This document shows positions 21,052 to 31,742 of a stretch of 35,215 nucleotides of DNA, one piece after another; the stretch's first letter is position 1, and every line of letters starts with the position of its first letter. Source of the stretch: Gonium pectorale (taxonomy: Eukaryota; Chlorophyta; Chlorophyceae; Chlamydomonadales; Volvocaceae); assembly GCA_001584585.1 (NCBI GenBank), contig LSYV01000002.1, forward strand, positions 6,129,709 through 6,164,923, in the 5' to 3' direction. The translations under genes were made by a program, and so were the position numbers. Below the pieces are notes generated by a model that was not told where the DNA came from, did no database searches, and saw only the letters and a list, made by a program, of their open reading frames with translations.

Positions 21052-23391
21052 GCGCCATTACAGTCCTGAAGCGTCTCCAGTCTGAGTCTCTCCGCTCATC
21101 ATTGTCAGTACTGCAACCTAGGGTTATGGAACTGTAGCTGGTTAATGGCTACGTAAGTTCTCTAGTGCCCTCGTCCGCATTCCACGCAGTAATTCAAAAC
21201 TTGGATCTGTAGTACGGCGATGGGCGGTGGAAAGGCCAGTGGCGCGGCCAGTGCTGGCGCCATGATCATCGAAGTAGGACACTGTTGGGTTGCCCGATAA
21301 CAAGCGGTTGGGGAAGGTACACGCAGCCAAGACGCCGGGCAGAGCCTGGCAGAGACGGCGGTTACAGGTGTGGTCAGGTGGCGCGGGCTGGGCGAGACGC
21401 TGGCAATAGCGGGCTGCAGGCGCTGATCTGCCAAGGTTCTCCCGACCCACAGGCACGAACACGGCACGGATCTCCCGTAGGAGGAGCCTCTGCAGTCGGG
21501 TGAAGTACCAATGTTCCAGACTTTTCCATACGAAGGTTGCAGGGAGGGGCTGGTTTCGGTGGGTCCTCAGCTGCGCCTTTGAGAAGGCCGGCTAGGTGAT
21601 GCCTAGGAAATTGTAGCGCTCTGCGGACCTCGGTTTGATCTCCCATGCATCGTACGGCCGCTTGAAATTTAACGCGCCGAGAGGCGTGCAGGAGGCGGCC
21701 GGCAGCGTGTCTGGGGCCCGCCGGGCCGCCGCAGTGCATGGGACCGAGACGTGCATGTGTGCATGTATGTCGGAACACCGTTGCCAGGCTGCATGGCGTC
21801 GCGGCACGACAATTCAAGGAAGCCCAAGTCGGGGCTGCGTCCCGACTTTCGGCCACTCGCCTTCGCTCTCCGGGCCACACAGCAATACTGCGACCCGAAG
21901 CTGCCGGCGCCCCCAAACCATAACTCGTTCTCAAATTACATCGCAGATGTAGCGGCTTGGGTGCCGCAGCGGCCAAGCCGGCCCGCCTGGGGGCCACCGC
22001 CCATGCGGGGCCTTCGGCACAAGTGCCGGGCCGGTAACAGCCTCGCCGCACCTCCAGCAAACAGTCCTGCGCACACCACCTCTCGAAGCACGCTCACGCA
22101 GCACCACGTAGCGGAGCACAAACATAGGAATTTGCGGTGCAGGCTTCATGCTAGGCCGGCAGTGGCCGCGCATTGTGCCACACCGCGGGCTCACGAAAGC
22201 ATGACGGCAGTGCAGCAGTACCTGCCTAGCGCGTACGCCGGGCACCTTGCCGCAATGCCCTGGGAAGCACACAATGCCCCGGCATAGAGAGCCACCCTCT
22301 TCAGAAGAATCTCGTCTTCTGCGGCACATTTGCCCTGGCCAGCAGCCAAGTGGGCACGGAGCAGCCCCCCCGCCCGTATGCACTCGAGTCGAGTCGAGAC
22401 AAAAAAAACCTCCCACCTGTAGCGCATGCCAAATGCGCGCGCAGCCGCATGCACCGGCCCCTCCCCTCCCCTCCTCCCCCGCGAAGATCCAGGCCATGAT
22501 AGCCCAGTCATGAATGCAGGACATGGCATGACTGAAGTGAGATGAGACTGTGTGGTATGCTATGGTATGAGGCGCACGCAGCGCGGCGCGCAGCTTGGCA
22601 ACGGGCACCGCAGGCATCAGTACGGACACAGACACGGACAAGGCCTGGCGGTGCCAACTATGAGAAGTGCGCCACGTTGTCGACAATCCGTAAACAACCG
22701 CAACCCCTGCACTCTTTCAACCGGAGCGCGTCGAGGCCAGTGCACCCCCGCGTCTTCATCAACACCGACGACGACGACCCCCCGGGGCATATTCCAGCCA
22801 GCGTGCCAGGAAGGCCCTTCCTCACACGATGAACCCCATGGTAATGCAAACGTTTAGTGCAAAAAGGTAAAATTTGACACCTGGTGGCGCACGGCGTCAG
22901 GCCTGACATGGAACGGAGCCGCAGGCTCTGCAGGCAAGCCTTGCTCAACTCATCCGAATGGCGACGCGGCCGCTTTGCCGCCAGTACGTGCAAGCACAGC
23001 ACACGCGTAGCCGTGCACGACCGAGATGAAGTGACGACGTGGCATTGCTTGGCCAAAACACACACGCACACTCTCTCCGAACACACTGATCCGAACATGG
23101 TACGCATGTTACGATGTCATGGGGCCTTACCGGCCGATGCTAGCTTGTATGCATGCATGTATGCGGTGCACCGCCGCACTGCTCGCCCGGGTGGGTGGGT
23201 GGGGCTGCGCGGATGCGGGTGGGGGTCACTGGGTTGGTGAAAGGCATTCTCATGCGCGGATGGGTAGGGGCCGCCAGCCATGCAGCCAAATCGGAACCGC
23301 GCCGCCCTCCCACGGCTCCTCAAGCCCATCCTCAAAGGCCAGCCACCACCAAGACAGACAGTTAGCGACTGGCATAAGCTGCAGCAGTGGC
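21052..23391. other. Gene-poor stretch between the S12 and pherophorin-like genes
   Basis: About 2.3 kb without a gene I can support. It holds the promoter of the S12 hydrolase gene at its left end and the 3' flank of the pherophorin-like gene at its right end. Minor features are a triple cgagt run near 22383-22398, a polypurine-like aaaaaaaa at about 22401-22408, and gggt repeats near 23189-23201. The open frames here show no domain, membrane or splice pattern. Confidence 0.4.
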
Positions 23392-25242
23392 TCATGTGCT
23401 CATGGCCCGTCTCCTCCGCTGCCACCACCACTCCCAGTCCTCCTTGGCCCCTCGAGGCGGTGGCGGCGGAGGCGGCGGCTCGGGGGGATCTGGGCTGGGC
23501 GGCGGCGGCGACGGGCTGGGCGGGTCCGGCGACGGCGGGTCGGGGCTGGGCGGGTCGGGCGACGGCGGGTCGGGGCTGGGCGGGTCGGGCGACGGCGGGT
23601 CGGGGCTAGGCGGGTCGGGCGACGGCGGTGAGGGTGGCGGCTCAGGGCCGGGCGGCTCAGGGCTGGGCGGCTCGGGGCTTGGGGGTGAGGGTGGGGGTGA
23701 CGGCGGCTGCGGCGGGTAGGGCGGTGGGGACGGAGGCTCCGGAGGGCTGGGAGGCGGGTATGAAGGGGCGGACGGGCAGTCCCCAGTCACCTCACACGGC
23801 ATCGGTTCAGACCCGCCGCCCACTCCACCAGGCGCCCCGCTGCCGACGATCGGCTTGCCACCGCCGAGGACCGGGTCGCCGCCCGGGACCGGGACCGGCA
23901 TGATGACCCAGCCGCTGCCCCTCCCGCCGCCCGGGCCGCTGCCGAGGAGCGGGGGCGTCGGGAGAAATTCTGACCCGTCGTCGACGAAGATGGGGTCCTC
24001 CCAGACGGGGTCGGTCGGGTCCGGCTTGGTACTAGGTGCCGGCGGCACCGGCTCCGGGGGTGACGGTTGTGGTGGCGGCGGTGACGCTGTGAGCTGCTGC
24101 TCCAGGGAGTTGACGATGTTCGATTCGCCCACGGCGGCGGGCGGCGGGCTGGGTGAGCTCGCGAGGGAAGGCTCCGGGCTGGGCGGGCTGGGAAGGCCGT
24201 GAGAAGCCGGGATTGGAGGGCTGACGCTGACCGTGGAGGGGCCGGGCGACGGCGGCGCGGGGGAGGACGGAGAGGTGGAGGTAGCGGGCGTGGGCGGGGA
24301 GGTGGGTGATGGAGAGGGCATGCGTTGATCGGAGGGCGGCAGGGGCGAGGCAACACCTGCCGGCGGCGGCGAGTTGGCGCCGTCTGCCTCGGGCAGTGGC
24401 GGCAGGTGGGGAGCCGCGGCGGGCGCAGATGCGGGCTGGAACGCCGCCAACGGAGGCGGCGCAGCCCGGGCGGGTTCCAGTGCCGGTGCTGGCGCCGGCG
24501 TGGGCTGCAGAGCGGGCAGCGGGCCGAGGAGCACGCCTTGCAGCTCCGCGCCCGTGTCGGCCGCCACGCGGGACAGAATGGCGGGGCCGCGCAGGAGGGC
24601 GGCCGACCACTGCGCCGGGCCGCCTCCCTGCAGCACCAAATTGAGCTGCAGCACGTCCGCCCGGGTGCAGCGACCCTGGAGCACGGCCACCGCCGCGCCC
24701 TGCAACCCGAGCGCCGACGCGTAGGCGCCCGTGATGCGCCTGTAAAAGGCGTTGCGCGCGGAGCGGGCTGCTAGCGCGTCGCAGTCGTAGTCGGGGCTGC
24801 TGCGGTTGAGCTGGAGGTTGAGGCCGAAGGTGAAGTCACTACCGGCGGGCCGTTCGGGCGCGGCGAAGGGCGGCGGCTGGCTGACGGGGCAGCAGCCGCC
24901 GCCCGCGTCCACCGCCATCACCGAGCACGTGCTCACAGCCCCGCCCGCGGCGGTGGCGTTGCAGAATCCGTGGGTGACACCGCAGCTGCCCTGCCCATTC
25001 AGGGCGAGGCAGACGCTGACGCGGCCAGGGTTTGCAGGGTCCGCGTTGGCGTCGGTGAGGTTGGCCACCTCAAGGATGCCCGTGGAGCGGTCGAAGGCCC
25101 ACGCGCGCCAGCGGCGGCCCCCCACACGGACGCTGTCGACGCTCCGCGGTCTGCAGTCGCGTGCCCCTGCAGTTTGTGGGGCAAGCACCATGCTTAGGAT
25201 TTTAGAAGTAAGGTACAGTAATATCCTTCGGGACTCAGCCAT
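23392..25242 (-). CDS. Pherophorin-like cell-wall protein with Pro-rich rod, N-terminally shortened
   Basis: A single minus-strand frame of 616 codons for a probable hydroxyproline-rich extracellular matrix protein. Residues about 7-27 (ILLYLTSKILSMVLAPQTAG) are moderately hydrophobic and could act as a signal peptide. Then comes the second half of a pherophorin N-domain: SVRVGGRRWRAWAFDR, ILEVANLTDANADPANP, VSVCLALNGQGSCGVTHGFC and STCSVMAVDAGGGCCPVSQ. A following segment (DFTFGLNLQLNRSSPDYDCD to SAALLRGPAILSRVAAD) matches the region after that domain. From about residue 235 the protein is Pro/Ser-rich, ending in PPSPP and SPDPP repeats. The C-terminal tail is odd: AKEDWEWWWQRRRRAMST. The usual first half of the domain, with its CxC and CC motifs, is missing, and a CTGCAG acceptor-like site lies just before RPRSVDSV. 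The 5' end may thus be truncated or the real upstream exons lost. Confidence 0.75.
   Translation of the reverse strand: MAESRRILLYLTSKILSMVLAPQTAGARDCRPRSVDSVRVGGRRWRAWAFDRSTGILEVANLTDANADPANPGRVSVCLALNGQGSCGVTHGFCNATAAGGAVSTCSVMAVDAGGGCCPVSQPPPFAAPERPAGSDFTFGLNLQLNRSSPDYDCDALAARSARNAFYRRITGAYASALGLQGAAVAVLQGRCTRADVLQLNLVLQGGGPAQWSAALLRGPAILSRVAADTGAELQGVLLGPLPALQPTPAPAPALEPARAAPPPLAAFQPASAPAAAPHLPPLPEADGANSPPPAGVASPLPPSDQRMPSPSPTSPPTPATSTSPSSPAPPSPGPSTVSVSPPIPASHGLPSPPSPEPSLASSPSPPPAAVGESNIVNSLEQQLTASPPPPQPSPPEPVPPAPSTKPDPTDPVWEDPIFVDDGSEFLPTPPLLGSGPGGGRGSGWVIMPVPVPGGDPVLGGGKPIVGSGAPGGVGGGSEPMPCEVTGDCPSAPSYPPPSPPEPPSPPPYPPQPPSPPPSPPSPEPPSPEPPGPEPPPSPPSPDPPSPDPPSPDPPSPDPPSPDPPSPDPPSPDPPSPSPPPPSPDPPEPPPPPPPPRGAKEDWEWWWQRRRRAMST
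23525..23640. repeat. 30-base tandem repeats encoding SPDPPSPDPP
   Basis: Near-perfect 30-base units (plus-strand core cgggcgacggcgggtcgggg, then ctgggcgggt) start at about 23526, 23556 and 23586, with a shorter copy after. Read on the minus strand they encode the Ser-Pro-Asp-Pro-Pro repeats of the pherophorin-like rod. The unit length is a multiple of three, so copy changes keep the frame. Confidence 0.85.
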
Positions 25243-25320
25243 CTGAGCGGTTCCTCTGAGCCTGGCTCCAAAGCAACGCCAGACATAACTAGAATAATGT
25301 TACAAAGCTCTTAGACATAC

Positions 25321-25735
25321 GACTTCGTTCACGGTGGCGTTGGTGTGCCCCGAGCCGAGTCAGACAAAAACAGCAATGTGAGCAGTGCACCTGCATTCAA
25401 CTTTGAAACAACAAATTGTGGCAATACTCCCTACGTACCAGTGAGTAAGCGGACGGTGGACAGGCGGACCAGAGCCGAGCCCTTGCAACATCTCTCTGCC
25501 GCGTTGCAGGCGCGCGCGAAGGCTTGGATGTCCACACAAACATTTAACCGGTCGATCAAGGTAATGGCGCTAACGAGCTTGTTCGCCATGGATTCGTCGG
25601 CGCATCGCTCAGTGAGGCTGGGCGGGAAGACGGAGGAAGGCCCCGGCGGTGCAAGCAGGAGCCGCGCAGCTTCCACGGCAAGTAGCCTACACCCATGAAG
25701 CAGAACACAAGGCAATGACGCTCGTTGCCATTCCT
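25321..25735 (+). pseudogene. Fragment resembling a pogo/Tc1-type DDE transposase
   Basis: Three short plus-strand blocks join in phase 0: up to 25440 (ESDKNSNVSSAPAFNFETTN, then CGNTPYVP, donor CCA|GTGAGTAAG), 25510-25611 (ARAKAWMSTQTFNRSIKVMA, then LTSLFAMDSSAHRS, donor TCA|GTGAGG) and 25670-25735 (LPRQVAYTHEAEHKAMTLVA, then IP, donor CCT|GTAAGT). The pattern KAWM-x-TQTF, about 12 residues, then a hydrophobic strand ending in M-D-S-S-A-H-R resembles the region around the second catalytic Asp (KAWMT, LLLLDNCSAH) of DDE transposases of the pogo/Tigger group. I find neither the first Asp region nor a following LPPNTTS-QPLDQG block, so this is at most a fragment. The middle intron is only 58 bases. 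The family call comes from remembered motifs and could be wrong; the splice-phase pattern supports former coding. Confidence 0.42.
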
Positions 25736-26381
25736 GTAAGTTGCCGAACGCAGGAATTCACCTGGACCACCATGGCGCGATGACTAGCACCAGCACTGGC
25801 CACAACAAGGAGCGGGTGGGCCACATATTCAATACTAGGCAGGCCCGTCCGCCTAGTAAGTCAACAACATTTCGCAGTTATTGAACATAGCAACGAGGCG
25901 AATGCTGTAGACATTGCAGGCAGGGCTCGCCTTCCCTTCTTCCAGGTCACGGCAAGGAGTTTTTTTTCCCAGACAGCAGCGAGCAAGGAGTTTTGTGATG
26001 TTTCTCGCTTGTATTGCATAAATATTGATATTTTTCGGCCGATAACTGATTAGGTAAAGCAATGCCGGAAGATAATCATTGATTGCCGTTAGCCTTTTCC
26101 CTCTCCCACTCTGCATATGAACTTGCAGCTGCGTGTATTCACTGCTGCCCTCCGATGGTTTCAACGGAGCTCTGTGGCCGCACCTTTGAACTGTCCGCAA
26201 GCCGCCTGCAGTAGTGATCCCAACTGCTTTTGGCAGTGGTTCCTTTGCCGATTCCTTTATAAGGCCCACCAAGGGCCCCCGCCTGATCGTGCTGGGGTGA
26301 TTGTGGGTTAGGAGAAAACCCGAAACGATTTGACGGCTGCTGGTGTGGTCTTGGGAAGACGATGGTTGGGCTGTGCCGAGG

Positions 26382-26480
26382 TGAAAAAAGAGAAACCTGC
26401 ATAGAAAGAGGGAGCCCGCCTCTACGGCCATACACGCCCGAAGGCGCGACGTTTCCAATAGGGCGGGCGGGTACAGAGCG
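26382..26480 (-). repeat. Dispersed repeat, copy 2
   Basis: Read on the minus strand it gives attggaaacgtcgcgccttc, gggcgtgtatggccgtagag, gcgggctccctctttctatg and caggtttctcttttttcac. Its second half matches copy 1 and its first half matches the copies at 27208 and 34626. It is the most complete copy and links the two halves. Confidence 0.65.
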
Positions 26481-27039
26481 AGGTGCTAGCAAGCACGTAT
26501 AGGCACTGATGTAACACTCCTTTGAAAAAAATAGGGTGTGCCGCGCCCTGCAATGTATGAGCAGCGTTAGTGTATCTAGCGTAAATGGAAACTGCCATTG
26601 AAGCAGTGTTTAACGGAAACTGAAAAGAATGGAGATGTTGGGGGGAGAGCGAAAGGATGTCCAGGCAGGGTAAGGGCACTCACGCGGGCGCTCCATGTTC
26701 GAAAGATACCGTGCCCTCATCAGTGCGTGGGCTGCCAACTCAGAAACGCCCAGAGGCACGCCCAGAGGAGCTTCTTCAACGCTAATCTCGAAGGAAGGGG
26801 TACGTGCGCTTGGGCTCCCGTCCCACCCGGGTTGAGGGGTGTAATACACGAAACTACACTTGCTACAATGCGCCACCGTACCTGCCCACAGCACGTCAGC
26901 TCCTGCGGCCTTACCTCAAGTCTTGATGCCTTTGTCAGGGCAGTTACTGCTATCCAGTGTTGCAGTCCACCAGGTGAAGTCTGACAAACCGAATAAGCTG
27001 GTCCCTCTGAAATGGGAGGGACGTCGTTTCAGTAGACTT

Positions 27040-27115
27040 GCCTTGTATCCACCCGCCCATACGTCGCGCCTTCAGGTGTACATGATCGCAGAGGCGGGCT
27101 CTCTCGTTCTCTAAA
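27040..27115 (+). repeat. Dispersed repeat, copy 3 (diverged)
   Basis: Reads cgcccatacgtcgcgccttc, aggtgtacatgatcgcagag and gcgggctctctcgttctc, the same order as copy 2 with about a quarter of the bases changed. It lies only about 90 bases before copy 4, in the same direction. Confidence 0.5.
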
Positions 27116-27207
27116 GCTTTTCAGTTATTAAAGTGTTGGATGGGGAAGGAGGGCGGGTAGGTGCCTTCTGCCTTGAGTCAGAAGGGGGGGGCCGTCTGCT
27201 CGTATAC

Positions 27208-27315
27208 CTCGCCCGCCATGCCCTGTACTCGGCGCCCTGCTGGAAACATCACACCCTCGGGTGTGTATGTCCGTAGAGGCTGCCTTCCCCGTTTCTGGTT
27301 ATCGTTTTTTGAGTC
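27208..27315 (+). repeat. Dispersed repeat, copy 4
   Basis: Reads tcgcccgccatgccctgtac, tcggcgccctgctggaaaca, tcgggtgtgtatgtccgtag and aggctgccttccccgtttct. It is closest to copy 5 at 34626, sharing the left part (cgcccgccatg) that copies 1 and 3 lack. Confidence 0.65.
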
Positions 27316-28058
27316 AGTTGGGTGCATCCGAGAGTGCCAAAGGCGCGGAGGGCGCAGGCACATCTCTCGTTTTCTAAGACACACTGCAGGTACGTCCTTG
27401 CCCCCACAAACCCACACATTCAATCAATTCTACTACAGAGTAACAGAGAGCGGCGAGGGCACTGAGGGCACCAGCTAGCTGGGGCTGCTGCTGCTGAGAT
27501 GCTGCCTAGGGATGCGAGCAGAGTTATGGCCGCAAGGTACGCCTGGCAGAGTTTTACTGGGAGACCCGCAGAGTACGTCCTTGCTTCAGTCAACCAGCGC
27601 CGAATGCTCTCGAACCTTCTCCGTCTCTCCGTCACGCAATCCTACCGTGAATGCGATCACGCCCCAACACAATTGGTAGGGGTAGCCCTGGGTAGCAGCG
27701 TGCTTCCCCGTTCCCTCATCCCCGCTTTCGGCTTTCTGTTTTTTGCATCGCACAAACTGCATCCCACAGCTACTGCGCGCGGGGAGACGAAGCCCACGGA
27801 CATGCACACAACCCACACGTCGCCGTACAAATAATGTAGAGCTTCAACGCGCCGAAAAGCACTTACCACACGGACGCGCCACAACCACACGGACGCGCCC
27901 AATCATCACTATCCGCGTGCAAGCAAGAGAAACAACTTTCAGTCCAACTCGGCGAGATGCTATTTATGTAGCTTCCTGTGGGTCGTGTCAATGAAACAAA
28001 AAACCTCAATTACTGAATATGAAGTAAATAGGATATAGGATGCTCTAAGTCGCACAGG

Positions 28059-30679
28059 ATGGCGACGCTGACCTACACGGTGTTTTCGCTGGGGGAAGCC
28101 CAGCTTCACCAGCTGCATACTAGCAATGGCAAGGTAAGGCTCCTGTAATTGACGGTGTTCATCGAGGTCACGCATGATGCCGAGTTCGTCCCAAGACACA
28201 CCTCTGCTCTTGTAGCTATTCGTCATGGGGGAGGTGGCGGTGGAGCTCTTCCAGGAGAGTCCGACGGCTTTCCTGCAAGTAAGTGTGCCGAGCACCCCGC
28301 ACGGGCGCCCGCGGAGGGCCGTGCGTCCCTCTGCCCGCTTGCGCCTGCCCGCGGCCCCGCTCCCCCATCCCCCAACAAAGAGCTCACGTCAAAGCTCTTG
28401 GCTTGCCACCGCACAGGAACTCCGGAAAAATAAACTCACAAAGTTCCAGACGGCGAACCGTGATGTCCTCCACACGGTCGCGGAGCTGCACCTGCCCGTG
28501 GAGAGCAGCGCAAATACGCAAGGCGTATGCCTTCTCCCTTCCGCCACTGTGGAAACTCTTCTGGTGGACAAGCGGCGAATGGAGCTGGTGCAGCCGTTTA
28601 AACTGGCGCTGCTGAAGCTGGCGTCGCAGGTGCTGGCTCGGGGGTTGCGGAGGAAGGAAGTCCCCGGGGGCGGGCACTCGGCTGTCCACAGGGCGGGGGC
28701 CACTGGTTGGGCTTCACGCGCCGGAGCAGGAACTGGGTATGCGTGGGGGAGCTAGTGGCGCATGAGGTGATATCTGGCGAGGCCGGAGGAACGAGGGCAG
28801 CGGGGTCGCGCGGCTGGGCCGGGACTGTGAGCACAATCGACTTGCAGCACATTGCTTGGACAGACCAGCGGCCCTACGGCTGCACCGCACCGCACAGTGC
28901 ACGACGGACCTTGCGCGGGCCTGCCGCTGAAGCTCTCACCCTACTTTCCCCCTTGCCGGTCTACCTCTCTCTCCGCCCGCCTGCAACCCTCCTCTCACCC
29001 GCTCCTCCCCGCAACACTGCACCCTCTCTCGCCACCCCAGGAGGCCGCCCGGCTGATGGCCGCCGGCGAGTACGAACTTGCGCTGCCCGTCGCGCTGGAC
29101 GCCGTGCAGCAGGGCCAGGCGCTGTTCAAGCCCGCGCCCGCGCTGCAGCTGTTCCCGCTCTACCTGCTGGCGGCGCAGGCCAACCTGGGGCTGCGGCGGG
29201 CCAAGCAGTGCGAGGACTTCCTGGCCCTGGCCTCCTGGCTGGCCATGAAGGAGCCGGGCCTGACCACCAGCGTCATGAAGAGCCAGCTCAGCCGGCTGTA
29301 CGGCCAGCTGTACGCCTTCACCAGCAAGCACGCAGAGGCGCTGGCCGCGTTCGCGGAGGACGTGTACTACTGCTCGCTGGAGTACGGCCCCGAGGACGTG
29401 CGCACATCGCTGGGATACTACAACATGGGCAAGGTGGGGGGCCGCGGCGGGGCGGGGCGGGCGGGGCGGCAGGCGGGGCAGGGGAGGCGGGATGGGGCGG
29501 GACGGCGGCCGGGTAGGCAGGAAGGGGGGGAGGGGAGGGGAGGGATTAGAGCGTGCGAAGGCGGGGTGTGAACGTGAAGCGTGCTCCCAGGCTGAAGTCC
29601 CGGTTCAATGCCCCTGGCCACTGAATCAGGAGGGCTAGGTGGGGGCAGGCGATGGCAGCCGTCCCATCTGGCGGGGGTTGGGGGGGGGGAGAGGCAGCGC
29701 GCACAGAGGGAAGGGGGACGCATCGCAGGCTGGCCTCACCCGGCAGGGGCAAGCGGACCACGTGTGCGAGTGGAGCGCCGGACTACGGAGCGCCAGACTA
29801 CCCAGCAGCTATCCAGTCCTCGACCACATTGGGGCTCTTGGTCGCTGCACTGATAGGCCACCGTTCGCGCATCCGCGGGGACTTCCCACCCCCATCCCGC
29901 CACACAACTCAGCCATCGTGTGCGATCGGCCTTCAAGATCCAGGAGAAGCGTCGATTCCGGACACTGTACCACATGGCATTGGTGATGTCGGCATGTGCC
30001 GAGTCGAGGACGCCGCCGGCAATCACATACATGGTTCCACGCTGTCAGCGGGGTGGGGGCGGCTGGGAGGGGGCGCCGGCGCCCTGGGTCGGGTCTCCTC
30101 GGCACACCGCTCGGCACCGCTGTGCCGCCTGCCCACCAAGCCGCAGACCCAGTCCAGCAGCCTCGTCCCGCCGTCCAACCCGCCTAACACCCGGACCGCA
30201 CACTTTTCCTCCCCATACCCCACTTCGTGCAAGCACGTTCTCCCACACCGCCCCGCCCAACCCTCGCCCTCCAGGTGTTCCAGGCGTCTGGCGACCTGGA
30301 CAAGGCCGCCTCCTGCAACGACCAGGTGGTGGCCATCTGGGCGGCCGCGCTCAACGCCGTGGTGCTGGGGCTGCAGCCTCAGCCGGACCGGCCCGGCGCC
30401 CCCAGTGGGGCGCCCTCGCTGCCGGTGGGCCGGCTGCAGCTGATGGAGGTGGTGGACATGCTGTCCGACATCGCCCGCAGCCGCGCAGCGGCCCTAGGGG
30501 CGGGCCACGTGACGGTGGGGGAGGCGCACCTGGTGACGGCGCTGGCGCTTCTGCAGCTGGAAGAGCGGACGCGGGCGGGCGAGGAGCTGGAGGCGGCGGC
30601 CGCCACATTCGGGTCGGACGACACGGAGCGGATGCGGCTGGTGGAGATGGCGCGGATGGCGCTGCGGGCCATGGGGTGA
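28059..30679 (+). CDS. ZMYND12: ZMYND12-like TPR protein, probably ciliary
   Basis: Exons are 28059-28133, 28216-28278, 28417-28629, 29041-29433 and 30275-30679 (stop), all in phase 0, giving 382 residues; human ZMYND12 is about 365. The fourth exon carries the recognisable core: EAARLMAAGEYELALPVALD, LQLFPLYLLAAQANLGLRRA, CEDFLALASWLAMKEPG, QLSRLYGQLYAFTSKHAEAL and AEDVYYCSLEYGPEDVRTSL. It continues in exon 5 with YYNMGKVFQASGDLDKAAS and VVAIWAAALNAVVLG. These are TPR-like helical pairs that align well by eye with the post-finger part of ZMYND12. In animals ZMYND12 works with TTC29 in sperm flagella and is linked to inner dynein arms, so an axonemal role is inferred here. The N-terminal MYND zinc finger of the animal protein is absent; instead there is MATLTYTVFSLGEAQLHQLH and a helical linker (MELVQPFKLALLKLASQ). 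The last 60 residues form further helices. No signal peptide is seen. Confidence 0.85.
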
Positions 30680-31742
30680 CGCAGCGGGGGAAGGAGGAGG
30701 AAGGGGGATGGCAAGCCGGGGGGACAGAGGACTGAAAGGCGTTCTCACTAAAGAGGCCTGAGTCGCACGTCATCCCGAACCGACGGAGACGGAGGCGAAA
30801 TTGAGCAAAGCGAGATGCCTTTTGTACGACTCGCTCCGTGAACAGCTCCCAGCGTCCACTCTTAACCCATCGCAAGGGTGGTGGGTGGTCGAGGGTAGGA
30901 GTGGACGTGCGGTGGGGAGGCTAAATGGCCGCGGCCTGCTTTGTGCGGAGAGATGGGGAGAAGGATAGGAGGAGGGGAAGCGCGGTGTCCAAAGCGTAGT
31001 GGCCCTGGTGGGAGGGTAAGGAGCCAACCCGGTGCTGGGTGGTATCCTTGGGGAGGAAGTGCTCACACGCTGGCGCCGGGCGGCTGCCGTGTCACGCAAC
31101 CGTTGGGCCTTGGGCGGCAGCACGAGAGGCTCGGCGGGCCGCGGCGGTGGCGGGCTGGTGGTGGCACATGCGGCGACGGAGACCAAAACCGGGCGCAGAA
31201 CGGCGCCTCCGGGTACATAACAGCACTGGATATTTGTTGCCCGTAACAGCCATTTAGCAGCCTTGGGGGCGATGGATGCGCTGTTACCAAAGCGTGTTCC
31301 AGGGTTTGTCCCATACGGGGGTTCGCCGCGAAGGAGCCGCACACGTGTCCTGCCCGCGAGGGCGCATCGCCTGCGTGCGGGTGTGGAGGGTTTATGCGCT
31401 CGGGAGCTCCCACACCCCGTCGCCCCAGCACCGGCACCGGCCCATCACGCCTTTGTAGGGAGCGGGGTGACATGGCCCCCATTGACCCATGGGCCGCGGC
31501 CACATCGTAGCAGGACAAGGAAGCGGAAGCCCAATCGCCAGCATCCAACACAGTTTGTAGCTCCATTTGTATTGAAAGTGGCTTTCGCAGTTGCGCTACC
31601 CAGCAGGCCAAGTCCATTTAGAACCGCGTGGGCGAAGATCGGCCTTGGGAGGCCCTGGCAATTGGCTTATAACATGCCAGCCCTGATCTAGGTTGAAATT
31701 GTCGGGACCCTTTGAAGGCCGGCCCGGTCCGACCAGCAGCCC
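30680..31742. other. Intergenic region before the SET-domain gene
   Basis: About 1.06 kb between two plus-strand genes. It holds the 3' flank of the ZMYND12-like gene and the promoter of the SET-domain gene. No TGTAA was found after the ZMYND12-like stop. I see no gene, RNA or repeat here that I can support. Confidence 0.4.

Larger units (their letters stand above)
25736..28058. other. Less GC-rich block with dispersed repeats, no clear gene
   Basis: The block is richer in A and T than the rest of the window (runs such as gttttttttcccagacagc near 25960). It carries dispersed repeat copies 2-4. A 201-codon minus-strand frame (26458-25853) begins inside a repeat copy and reads NDYLPALLYLISYRPKNINI and QARNITKLLARCCLGKK. 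It is long for this base composition but matches no family I know, and may be a relic of a mobile element. The right end must contain the promoter of the ZMYND12-like gene. Confidence 0.4.

Noticed and set aside
23387..23719. Plus-strand Gly-Ser-Gly-Asp repeat frame that looks like a glycine-rich protein
   Set aside because: It is the antisense shadow of the SPDPP-encoding repeats of the pherophorin-like gene, which has domain support on the minus strand.
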